Position numbers and translations under genes: made by a program
In this document: positions 36,801 to 46,344 of the stretch, piece after piece
Position numbering within the stretch: the stretch's first letter is position 1
How the letters are laid out: each line of letters starts with the position of its first letter
Notes under the pieces: model-generated
Seen by the model: only the letters and a program-made list of their open reading frames with translations
The model's database searches: none
Told to the model about the DNA's origin: nothing
NCBI RefSeq assembly: GCF_000154225.1
Contig: NZ_DS264586.1
Coordinates: forward strand, 1,208,527-1,272,526
Length of the DNA: 64,000 nucleotides
Reading direction: 5' to 3'
DNA from: Schaalia dentiphila ATCC 17982
GTDB lineage: Bacteria; Actinomycetota; Actinomycetes; Actinomycetales; Actinomycetaceae

Positions 36801-38777
36801 ATGACCACCTTCATTTCCCCGCAGACTCTCACCGTCTACGATACGGTCGCGCCCACCGGAGCCGCTGCCTACGCGTGGCTGCTCATTCTCATCCCGCTGG
36901 CCAGCGCAGGCCTGCTCCTGCTGCTGGGCCGCGCCTCGGACAAGTGGGGCCACCTGCTGGCAACCCTCGCCTCCTGGTCCACCTTCGTGGTCGGCGCGCT
37001 GATCGCCGCCCAGATGTGGAACGCCCCCGTGGAGGCGCGCCGCTTCGGCCAGACGCTGTTCACCTGGATCCCCGCCGGTGACTTCACCGTCGACTTCGGT
37101 CTCCTCGTGGACCCGCTGTCGATCACGTTCGTCATCCTGGTGACCTTCGTCGGTTCGCTCATCCACGTGTACGCGATCGCCTACATGGAGCACGACGCGG
37201 CCCGCCGCCGTTTCTTCGCCTACCTGAACTTCTTCATCGCGGCGATGCTGACCCTGGTGCTCGCGGACTCCTACGCCGGCCTCTTCGCCGGTTGGGAAGG
37301 CGTGGGCCTGGCGTCCTACCTGCTGATCGGCTTCTGGAACCACGTGCCCGCATACGCGGTCGCAGCCAAGAAGGCGTTCGTCATGAACCGTGTCGGTGAC
37401 ATGGGCATGCTGATCGCCATGATGGCGATGGTTGCGTCCTTCCACTCGGTGTCCTTCTCCGAGGTTTCCGCCAAGGTTGGCTCGATCCCCACGGCGTCTG
37501 CGACCGTCATCGGCATCTTCCTGCTGGTCGCCGCCTGTGGTAAGTCCGCTCAGTTCCCGCTGCAGGCGTGGCTGGGCGACGCCATGGCTGGACCGACCCC
37601 CGTCTCCGCGCTCATTCACGCGGCCACGATGGTCACCGCCGGCGTCTACCTGATCGTCCGTTCCGGCGATGTCTTCATGGCCGCCCCCATCGCGGCGACC
37701 GCCGTCGCCATCATCGGCGCGATCACGCTCCTCTTCGGCGCGATCGTCGGTTGCGCGAAGGACGACATGAAGAAGGTCCTCGCCGCCTCCACCATGAGCC
37801 AGATCGGCTACATGATGCTGGGTGCGGGCCTGGGCCCCATCGGCTGGGCGTTCTCGATCTTCCACCTCTTCACCCACGGCTTCTTCAAGGCCCTCATGTT
37901 CCTCGGCGCCGGTTCCGTCATGCACGGCATGGGCGACCAGGTGAACATGCGTCGCTTCGGTGCCCTGCGCGGCGCCATGAAGGTCACGTGGCTGACGTTC
38001 ATGATGGGTTGGCTCGCCATCCTCGGCGTTCCTCCGTTCTCCGGCTACTGGTCGAAGGACAAGATCATCGAGGCCGCCTTCAGCGCCGACAGCTTCGGCG
38101 GTAACACTGCTCTGTGGGCTGGCTGGGTCTACGGTCCCATCGCGATGATCGGTGCGGGCATCACCGCGTTCTACATGTCGCGCCTCTTCTTCATGACGTT
38201 CCACGGCAAGGCCCGCTGGACCACCGAGGCCGAGGGCGCGCCCGTGCACCCGCACGAGTCCGGCCCCCTCATGACGATCCCGATGATCATCCTCGCCATC
38301 GGCGCGGTCGCCCTCGGTGGCGCCCTCTCCGTGGGGAACATCTTCACCGAGTGGCTGGTCCCCTCGATCGGTCACGTCACGCACGGCGACCCCGTCCTTA
38401 ACGAGTACGTCATTCAGGGAGCCACCCTCGCCCTCGTCATCCTCGGCGCGGCTGTCGCGTGGATGAAGTACGGACGCGACGAGGTTCCCACCTCCGTCCC
38501 CGCAGGCAACGCCCTGACCGAGGCCGCACGCCGCGACCTCTACCAGGACACCGTCAACGAGACCCTGTTCATGATGCCCGCCAAGGGCCTCGTCACCGTC
38601 GCGACCGTTGGCGATGCGAGCGCCATCGACGGTGCACTGAACGGCCTCGGCTCCGGCTCGCAGCTGCTCGGACGCATCGTCGGCATCACCCAGAACGGCC
38701 TCGTGCGCACGTACGCCGCCTACATCCTGGGTGGCGTCATCCTCGCCCTGGCCATCGTCCTCGGATTCAGGCTGTAA
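36801..38777 (+). CDS. nuoL: NADH-quinone oxidoreductase subunit L
   Basis: 658-residue proton-pumping antiporter-like subunit. FAGWEGVGLASYLLIGFW, CGKSAQFPLQAWLGDAM and GPTPVSALIHAATMVTAG are diagnostic. AGGGAGGACG precedes the ATG, 15 bases after nuoK. Confidence 0.96.
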   Translation: MTTFISPQTLTVYDTVAPTGAAAYAWLLILIPLASAGLLLLLGRASDKWGHLLATLASWSTFVVGALIAAQMWNAPVEARRFGQTLFTWIPAGDFTVDFGLLVDPLSITFVILVTFVGSLIHVYAIAYMEHDAARRRFFAYLNFFIAAMLTLVLADSYAGLFAGWEGVGLASYLLIGFWNHVPAYAVAAKKAFVMNRVGDMGMLIAMMAMVASFHSVSFSEVSAKVGSIPTASATVIGIFLLVAACGKSAQFPLQAWLGDAMAGPTPVSALIHAATMVTAGVYLIVRSGDVFMAAPIAATAVAIIGAITLLFGAIVGCAKDDMKKVLAASTMSQIGYMMLGAGLGPIGWAFSIFHLFTHGFFKALMFLGAGSVMHGMGDQVNMRRFGALRGAMKVTWLTFMMGWLAILGVPPFSGYWSKDKIIEAAFSADSFGGNTALWAGWVYGPIAMIGAGITAFYMSRLFFMTFHGKARWTTEAEGAPVHPHESGPLMTIPMIILAIGAVALGGALSVGNIFTEWLVPSIGHVTHGDPVLNEYVIQGATLALVILGAAVAWMKYGRDEVPTSVPAGNALTEAARRDLYQDTVNETLFMMPAKGLVTVATVGDASAIDGALNGLGSGSQLLGRIVGITQNGLVRTYAAYILGGVILALAIVLGFRL

Positions 38778-38790
38778 GGGGTACACGACA

Positions 38791-40350
38791 ATGGAAAGTG
38801 CAATGATTGCTGCTAACTTCCCGTGGCTGTCCGTCCTCGTGGCCATTCCGGCTGCGGGCGCGGCCCTCCTCGGCTTCGTCCCGCCCCTGAGGCGCGCCGC
38901 CGGGCGCGTCGTCGCCCTGGTGGTCTCCCTCGTCGAGCTCGCGCTCGGCGTGTACGTGGCCGCCTCCGTGTTCGACTGGTCCGCCCCGGCCTCGTACCAG
39001 GTGTACGAGTCCCACCTGTGGATCCCCCAGATCGGCATCACCTGGTCCCTCGGCGTCACCGCGCTGGGCCTCGTCATGATCCTCCTGGCGATCGGCCTCG
39101 TGCCGCTCGTGCTGATTGCGGGTTGGGACGAGGACGATGCCGCGGACTGCGGCGCCTACCCGGCGCTCGTCCTGGCCCTCCAGGCGTTCATGGTCGTCAT
39201 CTTCGCGGCCTACGATCTGACGGTCTTCTACTTCGCCTTTGAGGCGATGCTCGTGCCGCTCTACCTCATGATCGGACGCTACGGCGTCGGTGACGAGGCC
39301 GCGCGTCACAAGGCCGCCATGAAGTTCCTGCTGTACTCGCTGTTCGGTGGGCTGGTGATGCTCGGTGGCATCCTCTACCTGTGGGCGAAGGGTTCGCAGG
39401 CGTTGCAGGACGTGTCGACGTTCTTCCGCATTGACACGCTCGCCCAGATCCTGCCGAGCGCCCCGCTCGCCATTCAGATGGTCGTCTTCGTGACCTTCAT
39501 GGTTGCCTTCGCGATCAAGGCTCCCATGGTCCCGGTGCACACGTGGCTGCCCGACACGGCCGCCGTCGCCCGCCCCGGCACCTCGGTGCTGCTCGTCGGC
39601 GTCCTGGACAAGATCGGCACCTTCGGCATGATCGCCCTGTGCCTGCAGCTGACCCCCGGCGCGGCCGTTTCCGCGAAGTGGGTCATGTGCGTGCTCGCCG
39701 TCATCTCCATCCTGTGGGGCGGCCTGGCGGCGAACGGTCAGAACGACATCATGCGCCTCGTGTCCTACACCTCGGTGTCGCACTTTGGCTTTATGGTCCT
39801 GGGCATTTTCATCGGCTCGCAGATCGCCCTCGTTGGAGCCATGTTCTACATGGTCGCCCACGGCGTCTCGATCGCCGCGATGTTCCTGCTCTCCGGATGG
39901 CTGTCGCGCCGCGGTGGCACGCAGGACATGCGCGAGTACGTGGGCATGCAGCGCGTGACGCCGGTCCTCGCGGGCCTGTGGCTCGTGTCCGGCCTCGCGT
40001 CCATCGCGCTGCCCGGCCTGTCCGGCTTCGTCCCCGAGTACCTCGTGCTCATGGGCACATGGTCGGTCAGCGGTCCGCTGGCGATCTTCGCGGTTCTCGG
40101 TGTCGTCATCGCCGCCCTCTACGTGCTCATGCCCTACCAGCGTGTCTTCACCGGTGCGCCGGGCAAGGGCAAGGAGGAGCTGGCTGACCTGGCGACGCGT
40201 GAACGCGGCGTCATGGTGCCGCTCGTGGCCGCGATGCTCATCCTTGGTATCTGGTCGGCGCCTCTCGTGAGCGCCCTGACCCCGGTTGCTTCAGACCTCG
40301 ACCTGACCAACTCGCAGGTCCCGGCCGCCGCTGAAGGGAGCGCACAGTGA
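38791..40350 (+). CDS. nuoM: NADH-quinone oxidoreductase subunit M
   Basis: 519-residue antiporter-like subunit. FYFAFEAMLVPLYLMIGRYG and KAPMVPVHTWLPD are typical. ATG 38791 follows AAGGGG by nine bases; ATG 38803 is an alternative. Upstream in-frame codons overlap nuoL and are rejected. Confidence 0.94.
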   Translation: MESAMIAANFPWLSVLVAIPAAGAALLGFVPPLRRAAGRVVALVVSLVELALGVYVAASVFDWSAPASYQVYESHLWIPQIGITWSLGVTALGLVMILLAIGLVPLVLIAGWDEDDAADCGAYPALVLALQAFMVVIFAAYDLTVFYFAFEAMLVPLYLMIGRYGVGDEAARHKAAMKFLLYSLFGGLVMLGGILYLWAKGSQALQDVSTFFRIDTLAQILPSAPLAIQMVVFVTFMVAFAIKAPMVPVHTWLPDTAAVARPGTSVLLVGVLDKIGTFGMIALCLQLTPGAAVSAKWVMCVLAVISILWGGLAANGQNDIMRLVSYTSVSHFGFMVLGIFIGSQIALVGAMFYMVAHGVSIAAMFLLSGWLSRRGGTQDMREYVGMQRVTPVLAGLWLVSGLASIALPGLSGFVPEYLVLMGTWSVSGPLAIFAVLGVVIAALYVLMPYQRVFTGAPGKGKEELADLATRERGVMVPLVAAMLILGIWSAPLVSALTPVASDLDLTNSQVPAAAEGSAQ

Positions 40351-41915
40351 ACGTTCTACCCATGGCTAACTTCCAGGCCCCCGAGGTTCACTGGGTGAGC
40401 CTCGCGCCCATCCTCATCGTGCTGGGCGGCGCGGTCCTCGGCGTCCTCGTCGAGGCCTTCGCCCCCGCGAAGGCTCGTCGCCCCCTCGTGATCGCCCTGT
40501 CGATCCTGGCGACCGCCGGCGCGTGCGTCATGCTCGCCCTGCGCTGGGTCCCCGTCCTGGAGACCCCGGTGACGCTGGGGGAGTACATGGAGGATCCGCT
40601 GACGATTGCCGCTCAGTTGGCACTCGCCGTCATCGGCTTCTTCGCCGTCCTCGTGATGGCCGACCGCACCTCCGTCGGTGACGGCGCGTTCGCCGGCCAG
40701 CCGTCGGATCGTCCGGACTCGGCCGCCGAGGAGCTGTCGGAGCGCAAGGGCTACCAGCGCTCCGAGATCTTCCCGCTGACCCTGTTCTCGCTGGGCGGCA
40801 TGATGATCTTCCCCGCCGCGGATAACTTCGTGACGCTGTTCGTGGCCCTCGAGGTGATGTCGCTGCCCCTGTACATCATGGCTGCTACGGCCCGCCGTCG
40901 TCGCCAGCTGTCCTACGAGTCGGCTCTCAAGTACTTCGTGCTCGGCGCCTTCTCTTCGGGCTTCCTGCTGATGGGCTCCGCCTTCCTCTTCGGCTTCTCC
41001 AACTCGCTGCGCATCTCTGCGCTGGCCGAGGCCATCTCCACTCACACGAACATGGAGTGGATGGTCCTCGTGGGCGTGTTCTGCGTGATGGTGGGCCTGC
41101 TGTTCAAGGTGGGCGCTGCCCCCTTCCACGCGTGGACCCCCGACGTCTACACGGGCGCCCCGACCCCGGTGACGGGCTTCATGGCCGCCGCCGTGAAGAT
41201 CGCGGCCTTCGCTGCGATGATCCGCTTCTACACGGTCGCCGCCGCCTACCTGCAGTGGGACTTCCTGTACATCTTCACGGCCGTGGTGGTCCTGACGATC
41301 CTCGTCGGTACCTTCGCCGGCCTCGTGCAGGATGACGTCAAGCGCATGCTGGCCTACTCCTCGATCGCCCACGCGGGCTTCATCCTGATGGGTATCCTCG
41401 CGATCCAGAAGGGCGGCACGGGCCATGTGTTGTTCTACACGCTCGGTTACGGCCTGGCGACGGTCGGTGCCTTCGGCGTGGTCACGCTGGTGCGCGGCCG
41501 CGACGCGGACGGCAACGTCCTGGGCGAGGCGACGAGCCTGCGCAAATGGGCGGGTATCGGCCGCACCAACCCGTGGATCGCGGGCGCGATGCTGATCTTC
41601 CTGCTGTCGTTCGCGGGCATCCCGCTGACGGGCGGTTTCATTGGTAAGTTCGTGATTTTCTCGGACGCGATCAAGGCCGGCATCGGCTGGCTCGCGATCG
41701 TCGGCCTCGTGGCCTCGGCGATCACCGCGTTCTACTACTTCCGCCTCGTGCGCCTGATGTTCTTCACCGAGCCCGGTGAGGAGTCCGTTGTCGTGAAGTC
41801 GGAGGGCCTGTCCGCTCTGGCGATCGCCGTGTGCGCGATTGGGACGCTCGCCCTGGGCGTCTTCCCCGGTCCCGTGTTGAGTCTGCTCGAAAAGATCGTC
41901 ATACTGATCCCGTGA
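40347..41915 (+). CDS. nuoN: NADH-quinone oxidoreductase subunit N
   Basis: 522-residue antiporter-like subunit. FVALEVMSLPLYIMAA, GAAPFHAWTPDVYTGAPTPV and MLAYSSIAHAGFILMG are conserved. GTG start overlapping nuoM (GTGA); ATG 40362 is a less coupled option. A polar loop near residues 110-135 looks lineage-specific. The stop overlaps the polyprenyl synthase start. Confidence 0.95.
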   Translation: MNVLPMANFQAPEVHWVSLAPILIVLGGAVLGVLVEAFAPAKARRPLVIALSILATAGACVMLALRWVPVLETPVTLGEYMEDPLTIAAQLALAVIGFFAVLVMADRTSVGDGAFAGQPSDRPDSAAEELSERKGYQRSEIFPLTLFSLGGMMIFPAADNFVTLFVALEVMSLPLYIMAATARRRRQLSYESALKYFVLGAFSSGFLLMGSAFLFGFSNSLRISALAEAISTHTNMEWMVLVGVFCVMVGLLFKVGAAPFHAWTPDVYTGAPTPVTGFMAAAVKIAAFAAMIRFYTVAAAYLQWDFLYIFTAVVVLTILVGTFAGLVQDDVKRMLAYSSIAHAGFILMGILAIQKGGTGHVLFYTLGYGLATVGAFGVVTLVRGRDADGNVLGEATSLRKWAGIGRTNPWIAGAMLIFLLSFAGIPLTGGFIGKFVIFSDAIKAGIGWLAIVGLVASAITAFYYFRLVRLMFFTEPGEESVVVKSEGLSALAIAVCAIGTLALGVFPGPVLSLLEKIVILIP

Positions 41916-42925
41916 GCGCTCAAACACCCGATCTTCATGTTCCCGACCTCGAGTCCCGTATTACCCCGGGGCTCGAGGTCGTCGAGCGTCGTCTCCTCGA
42001 CGCTGTCTCCTCGTCTCGTGACCTGACGGACGAGCTGACTCGTCACCTCGCGGTTGCGGGCGGCAAGCGGATGCGTCCGCTGCTCACCCTTGTGTGCGCG
42101 CAGCTGGGCGAGCCCGAGCGTGCGCTCGACGAGCAGGTCATCACGGCCGCGACGGCGGTTGAGCTCACGCACCTGGCGTCCCTGTACCACGACGACGTCA
42201 TGGATTCGGCTCCCACGCGTCGCGGTGTTCCCTCGGCTCAGCACCTGTGGGGCAACAACCGCGCGATTCTGGCCGGTGACATCCTGTTCGCTCGCGCGTC
42301 GCTGCTGGTGGCCTCGCTGGGGCCCGAGATGGTCGCGCACCACGCGCGCACGTTCGAACGCCTGTGCGAGGGCCAGCTCAACGAGACCTTCGGTCCGACG
42401 GATGGCGCCGATCGCGTCGACTTCTACCTGCAAGTCCTGGCGGATAAGACGGGCTCGCTCGTGTCCACTGCCGCGTCCTTCGGCGCGCTCCTGTCGGGCG
42501 CCGGCAAGCTGATGGCGGACGTGGTGAGCGACTTCGGTGAGAAGGTAGGCGTCGCCTTCCAGATCGCCGACGACGTGCTTGACCTGGCGTCCTCGGGCGA
42601 GCAGTCGGGTAAGACGCCCGGCACCGATCTGCGCGAGGGCGTGGACACCCTGCCCGTCCTTCTCCTGCGTCGCCGTGAGGCGGCTGGCACGATCGACGAG
42701 GTTGGCGCGCGCATCCTGCGCGAGCTGACGGGTGACCTGTCCTCGGATGAAGCCCTGGCCTCAGTCGTCGAGCAGTTGCGCAGCCACGACGTGCTCGAAG
42801 AGACCCGCGAGCTCGCTCGCACCTGGGCGAACGACGCGGTCGCCACGCTGGCGCCGCTGCCCAAGGGTGAGGCGAAGACCGCGCTCGAGGCGTTCGCGAA
42901 CCTGATGGTGGATCGCCTGGTCTGA
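41912..42925 (+). CDS. Polyprenyl diphosphate synthase
   Basis: 337-residue trans-prenyltransferase that elongates the isoprenoid chain. GGKRMRPLL precedes the first aspartate-rich motif DDVMD (94-98), and the second is DDVLD (220-224). It most likely makes the menaquinone side chain, given co-transcription with nuo and the reductase at 24653. GTG at 41912 overlaps the nuoN stop; a longer frame is rejected. Ends at a terminator. Confidence 0.92.
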   Translation: MSAQTPDLHVPDLESRITPGLEVVERRLLDAVSSSRDLTDELTRHLAVAGGKRMRPLLTLVCAQLGEPERALDEQVITAATAVELTHLASLYHDDVMDSAPTRRGVPSAQHLWGNNRAILAGDILFARASLLVASLGPEMVAHHARTFERLCEGQLNETFGPTDGADRVDFYLQVLADKTGSLVSTAASFGALLSGAGKLMADVVSDFGEKVGVAFQIADDVLDLASSGEQSGKTPGTDLREGVDTLPVLLLRRREAAGTIDEVGARILRELTGDLSSDEALASVVEQLRSHDVLEETRELARTWANDAVATLAPLPKGEAKTALEAFANLMVDRLV

Positions 42926-42934
42926 TTGTCGATA

Positions 42935-42985
42935 ACGAGGCCGGGGCTCGGCTGCGCGTGATTACGTGGCTGGCCCCGGCCTCGT
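42935..42985 (+). terminator. Terminator of the nuo block
   Basis: ACGAGGCCGGGGC (42935-42947) and GCCCCGGCCTCGT (42973-42985) form a 13-pair stem around 25 bases. The arms belong to a recurring intergenic element of this genome. Confidence 0.7.
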
Positions 42986-43056
42986 CGTATGTGAGCCCCG
43001 CGCCCGGGCTTGTTGTGTGTGAACCCCGCGCTGGGGTTCGGCGCCGCGCAAGCGAC

Positions 43057-43104
43057 GCGCCGCGAGCCGCCCGCTCGCTGCCAGCGCCGCGAGCCGCCCG
43101 CTCG
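43057..43104. repeat. Two 21-bp GC-rich direct repeats
   Basis: GCGCCGCGAGCCGCCCGCTC plus G occurs at 43057-43077 and again exactly at 43084-43104, a 27-bp period. A small hairpin (GAACCCC/GGGGTTC, 43021-43039) lies just before. Confidence 0.8.
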
Positions 43105-43246
43105 GCGCGTCGTCTCGAAGCCCCGCCTGGCCCTGCCGTCCCTGTGCCCGGCACCTGTCGGGTCCGTCGACGTCCATTCGGGCAGGTCCGCGGGCTTGTT
43201 ACGGGGGTGGTGCACCCGATCCGTAGGCATTGCACCCTTTCTGATC

Positions 43247-43330
43247 GGGTGCACTGCCCCTTAACGGGTGCACTGCCCCTTAACGGGTGCACTGCCCCTT
43301 AAGGGGTGCACTGCCCCGTAACGGGTGCAT
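43247..43330. repeat. 19-bp tandem repeat, about 4.4 copies
   Basis: Unit GGGTGCACTGCCCCTTAAC at 43247-43265 and 43266-43284 (identical), 43285-43303 (last base changed) and 43304-43322 (one change), then a partial copy. Each unit contains the GTGCAC palindrome. Confidence 0.9.
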
Positions 43331-43396
43331 AGGCTCACGACCTGTATCGGTCTTGGCCGGATCGTGTATGGAGCATCGTCATGGTTCCCCAACAAT

Positions 43397-43503
43397 GTCG
43401 CATGCAATTTCCCTATCAACCTTTTGGGTATTGAAATAGTCTCGTTGCGATTCCAACGTTTCTGGGTGATGAGAAAAATTTGGTCAGCCGAATTGCATGC
43501 GAC
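43397..43503. repeat. AT-rich segment with 13-bp terminal inverted repeats
   Basis: GTCGCATGCAATT (43397-43409) and AATTGCATGCGAC (43491-43503) are exact reverse complements enclosing 81 AT-rich bases. The composition contrasts sharply with the genome. Could be a miniature mobile element remnant or a structured RNA. Confidence 0.75.
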
Positions 43504-43711
43504 TTTTGGGTGGACAGCGCAGAGGTTGCCTCTGGACCGAACATGCCAAGGCCACGTACGTGGGGGAGAGACCGCGCCCCGGCCTCGTCGTATGCCCGGG
43601 ATCCTTGAGGTGTGTGAGGGGTCTCAGCTAAGGTTGCCCTTGGCAACGGCGCGCTAGACTTAGTGCCCAGGTGCGCGCACACGCGCGCGGTCACGAAGAA
43701 GGAGAAATTGG

Positions 43712-45223
43712 TTGGCACCGCTCAACGTCGCCGTCATCGGCGCTGGTCCCGCTGGCATTTATGCGTCGGATATTCTGTCCAAGTCGGGGCTCGAGGTGAA
43801 TATCGACCTGTTTGAGCGTCTTCCCGCGCCCTACGGTCTCGTGCGCTACGGCGTCGCTCCGGATCACCCGCGTATCAAGCAGATCATTGTGGCGCTGTAC
43901 AAGATCCTGCAGCGTGGCGACATCCGTCTGCTCGGCAACGTTGAGGTCGGCCGTGACGTAACGATCGACGACCTGCGTGACCACTACGACGCGATCATCA
44001 TTGCCACGGGTGCGGACCGCGATCACCCGCTCGATATTCCGGGCGTGGACCTGCCCGAGTCTTACGGCGCCGCCGACTTCGTGTCCTGGTATGACGGCAA
44101 CCCGGACTACCCGCGCACGTGGCCGCTGAAGGCCCGCGAGGTTGCCGTCCTGGGCGTCGGCAACGTGGCGCTGGACGTGGCTCGCGTCCTGGCCAAGCAC
44201 GCCGAGGATATGCTCAAGACGGAGGTTCCGGCCAACGTGGCCGAGGCCCTTGCTGAGAATCCGATCACCGACGTGCACGTGTTCGGTCGCCGTGGCCCGG
44301 CCCAGGTGAAGTTCACGCCGCTGGAGCTGCGCGAGCTGGGCAAGGTGCCGGACGTGGACGTCATCGTCTCGGAAGAGGACTTCGACTTCGACGAGGGCTC
44401 GGAGGAGGCGCTGCGCGCGTCGAACCAGCAGCGTCAGGTCGTAAAGACCCTGACGAGCTACGCGATGGCGGATCCGGAGGAACACACAGCCTCGCGTCGC
44501 ATCCACATTCACCTGTTCCAGGCCCCGGTTGAGATCGTCGCGGACGAGAACGGCCACGTGAAGGCGCTGCGCACCGAGCGTACTGCCCTGAACGGCGACG
44601 GAAGCGTGTCGGGTACGGGCGTCATCACGACGTGGCCCGTGCAGGCCGTGTACCGCGCGGTGGGCTACTACTCCTCGCCGATCCCGGGCCTGCCCTTCGA
44701 CGAGCGCGCCGGCGTCGTGCCGAACGTTGAGGGCCGCGTCATCGAGGGTGACACCACGAAGGACGAGTCCGCCCCTGTCATCCCGGGCGTGTACGCGACG
44801 GGCTGGATCAAGCGTGGCCCCGTTGGCCTCATCGGATCGACGAAGTCGGACGCCCAGCAGACGATCTCCCACCTCGTCGAGGATGCCTCGGAGGGCCGTC
44901 TGCACGCGAACACCGCCGAGGTGGGCCACGAGGCCATGGTGGCGCTCCTGGAGTCCCGTGGCGTCGAGTTCACGACGTGGGAGGGCTGGGAGCTCCTGGA
45001 TGCCTACGAGCAGGCTCTGGGCGAGGCCTACGGCGAGCTTCCGGGCGGCCGCGGCACGCGTGAGCGCATCAAGGTCGTGTCGCGTCGCGCGATGACGGAC
45101 ATTTCGCGCGGCGCACAGGTGGATCCGCAGGCGACGGATCTTATCGGCGAGATGGGCGAAATGGGCGTGCCGAGCGCCCCTGAGCGCTTCGATGACTACA
45201 CGGGTCCGGGTCGCCGTCACTGA
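43712..45223 (+). CDS. Ferredoxin/flavodoxin-NADP+ reductase, FprA type
   Basis: 503-residue FAD and NADPH flavoprotein of the adrenodoxin-reductase family. VAVIGAGPAGIYASDIL binds FAD, and FERLPAPYGLVRYGVAPDHP is the signature. VLGVGNVALDVARVL binds NADPH, and GWIKRGPVGLIGSTKSDA lies near the C-terminus. It transfers electrons between NADPH and ferredoxin. TTG start at 43712 with GAAGGAG eight bases before it. Confidence 0.92.
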   Translation: MAPLNVAVIGAGPAGIYASDILSKSGLEVNIDLFERLPAPYGLVRYGVAPDHPRIKQIIVALYKILQRGDIRLLGNVEVGRDVTIDDLRDHYDAIIIATGADRDHPLDIPGVDLPESYGAADFVSWYDGNPDYPRTWPLKAREVAVLGVGNVALDVARVLAKHAEDMLKTEVPANVAEALAENPITDVHVFGRRGPAQVKFTPLELRELGKVPDVDVIVSEEDFDFDEGSEEALRASNQQRQVVKTLTSYAMADPEEHTASRRIHIHLFQAPVEIVADENGHVKALRTERTALNGDGSVSGTGVITTWPVQAVYRAVGYYSSPIPGLPFDERAGVVPNVEGRVIEGDTTKDESAPVIPGVYATGWIKRGPVGLIGSTKSDAQQTISHLVEDASEGRLHANTAEVGHEAMVALLESRGVEFTTWEGWELLDAYEQALGEAYGELPGGRGTRERIKVVSRRAMTDISRGAQVDPQATDLIGEMGEMGVPSAPERFDDYTGPGRRH

Positions 45224-45390
45224 GCGTCCCTGATCGTTGCGAGGCCGTGGCCGGGTTGTCCGGTCGCGGCGTCGTTGTGTGGGGGAGCGGGGCTGTGGCG
45301 GATCTTGGTGCGCCTGGTGGCGTGGAGCGCAGATGGTTGTTTCCCATTGGAGCTTCGGCTGGTTCTCAGCAGCTTCTCAGGTAATCCCCA

Positions 45391-45396
45391 TAGGAT
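45391..45396 (+). promoter_or_regulatory. -10 element for leaderless htpX transcript
   Basis: TAGGAT lies seven bases before the ATG at 45404, where no Shine-Dalgarno is visible. Confidence 0.4.
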
Positions 45397-45403
45397 CGCC
45401 TGT

Positions 45404-46279
45404 ATGGTGCACCGCAACTATCACAACGGTCTGAAGACGACGCTCCTGCTGGGAGGCATGTGGGCGCTGTTGCTCGCTATTGGTGCGATGATCGCCGCAG
45501 GTACGGGGCGTGCCGTGTGGTTGTTTGTGTTCGCGGGCATTGGGCTCGTCCAGACGGCTTATTCGTATTGGAATTCTGCGACGATCGCGCTCCGTTCTAT
45601 GGGTGCATACCGGGTGAGCGAGGTGCAGTACCCGCAGCTGTACGCGATCGTTCGTGAGCTGGCGGCGCGCGCACAGCAGCCGATGCCGTCGATCTGGGTG
45701 GCGCCGTCGCTGACGCCGAATGCCTTTGCGACGGGGCGTAACCCGAACAATGCGGCGGTGTGCTGCACGGAGGGCATCCTGGCTATTCTCAATGAGCGTG
45801 AGCTGCGCGGAGTGCTGGGGCACGAGCTGATGCATGTCTATAACCGCGACATTCTGACGACGTCCGTTGCTGCGGCGATGGGCGGTCTGATCACGTCGAT
45901 CGCGCAGGGACTGCTCTTCTTCGGAGGGGGGAACCGTCGAGAGGGCGGGGGAGTGGGCTTCCTTGGCCTCCTTGCGATGAGCATCATGGCACCTTTTGTG
46001 TCGATGCTTATCCAGTTCTCGCTGTCGCGTACGCGTGAGTTCGATGCTGACGAGGATGGCGCGATGTTGACGCAGGATCCGCTGGCTCTGGCGTCGGCGC
46101 TGCGCAAGCTGGAGATGGCAACGGACCGGCGTCCGATGGAAGACACCCCGCGCACGCGCAACGTGGCCGCGATGATGATCGCGAACCCCTTCCGCGGGCA
46201 GTCTGTTATGCGCCTGTTTTCAACGCACCCGCCGATGGAGCAGCGCATTGCGCGACTGGAGAAGATTGCGGGCTATTAA
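45404..46279 (+). CDS. htpX: HtpX-like membrane zinc metalloprotease
   Basis: 291 residues, M48B family, degrading damaged membrane proteins. Two N-terminal transmembrane helices (about 12-50) come first. The zinc motif HELMH is at 140-144, further hydrophobic helices span about 152-200, and the third ligand lies in FDADEDGA. STHPPMEQRIARLE is the typical C-terminal end. The start is set at ATG 45404, preceded by a -10-like hexamer rather than a ribosome site. Confidence 0.92.
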   Translation: MVHRNYHNGLKTTLLLGGMWALLLAIGAMIAAGTGRAVWLFVFAGIGLVQTAYSYWNSATIALRSMGAYRVSEVQYPQLYAIVRELAARAQQPMPSIWVAPSLTPNAFATGRNPNNAAVCCTEGILAILNERELRGVLGHELMHVYNRDILTTSVAAAMGGLITSIAQGLLFFGGGNRREGGGVGFLGLLAMSIMAPFVSMLIQFSLSRTREFDADEDGAMLTQDPLALASALRKLEMATDRRPMEDTPRTRNVAAMMIANPFRGQSVMRLFSTHPPMEQRIARLEKIAGY

Positions 46280-46291
46280 GCCTTGTTAACG

Positions 46292-46331
46292 CGGTGGCGG
46301 GCGGCCGGAATCAACCGGCCGCCCGCCACCG
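46292..46331. terminator. Bidirectional terminator htpX / yajQ
   Basis: A perfect 17-pair GC-rich stem (46292-46308 with 46315-46331) and a six-base loop lie between convergent genes. Confidence 0.85.
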
Positions 46332-46344
46332 TATGACGCTTTGC

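Larger units (their letters stand above)
42986..43711. other. Repeat-rich noncoding island
   Basis: No credible gene in over 700 bases. It holds two GC-rich 21-bp direct repeats, a run of 19-bp tandem repeats, and an AT-rich segment bracketed by a 13-bp inverted repeat (each listed separately). The short open frames here follow the repeats and lack ribosome sites. Confidence 0.7.

Noticed and set aside
43021-43330. Short ORFs and the tandem repeats of the 43 kb island considered as a gene or CRISPR array
   Set aside because: Units are contiguous without spacers, there are no cas genes, and the encoded peptides only reflect the repeat sequence.
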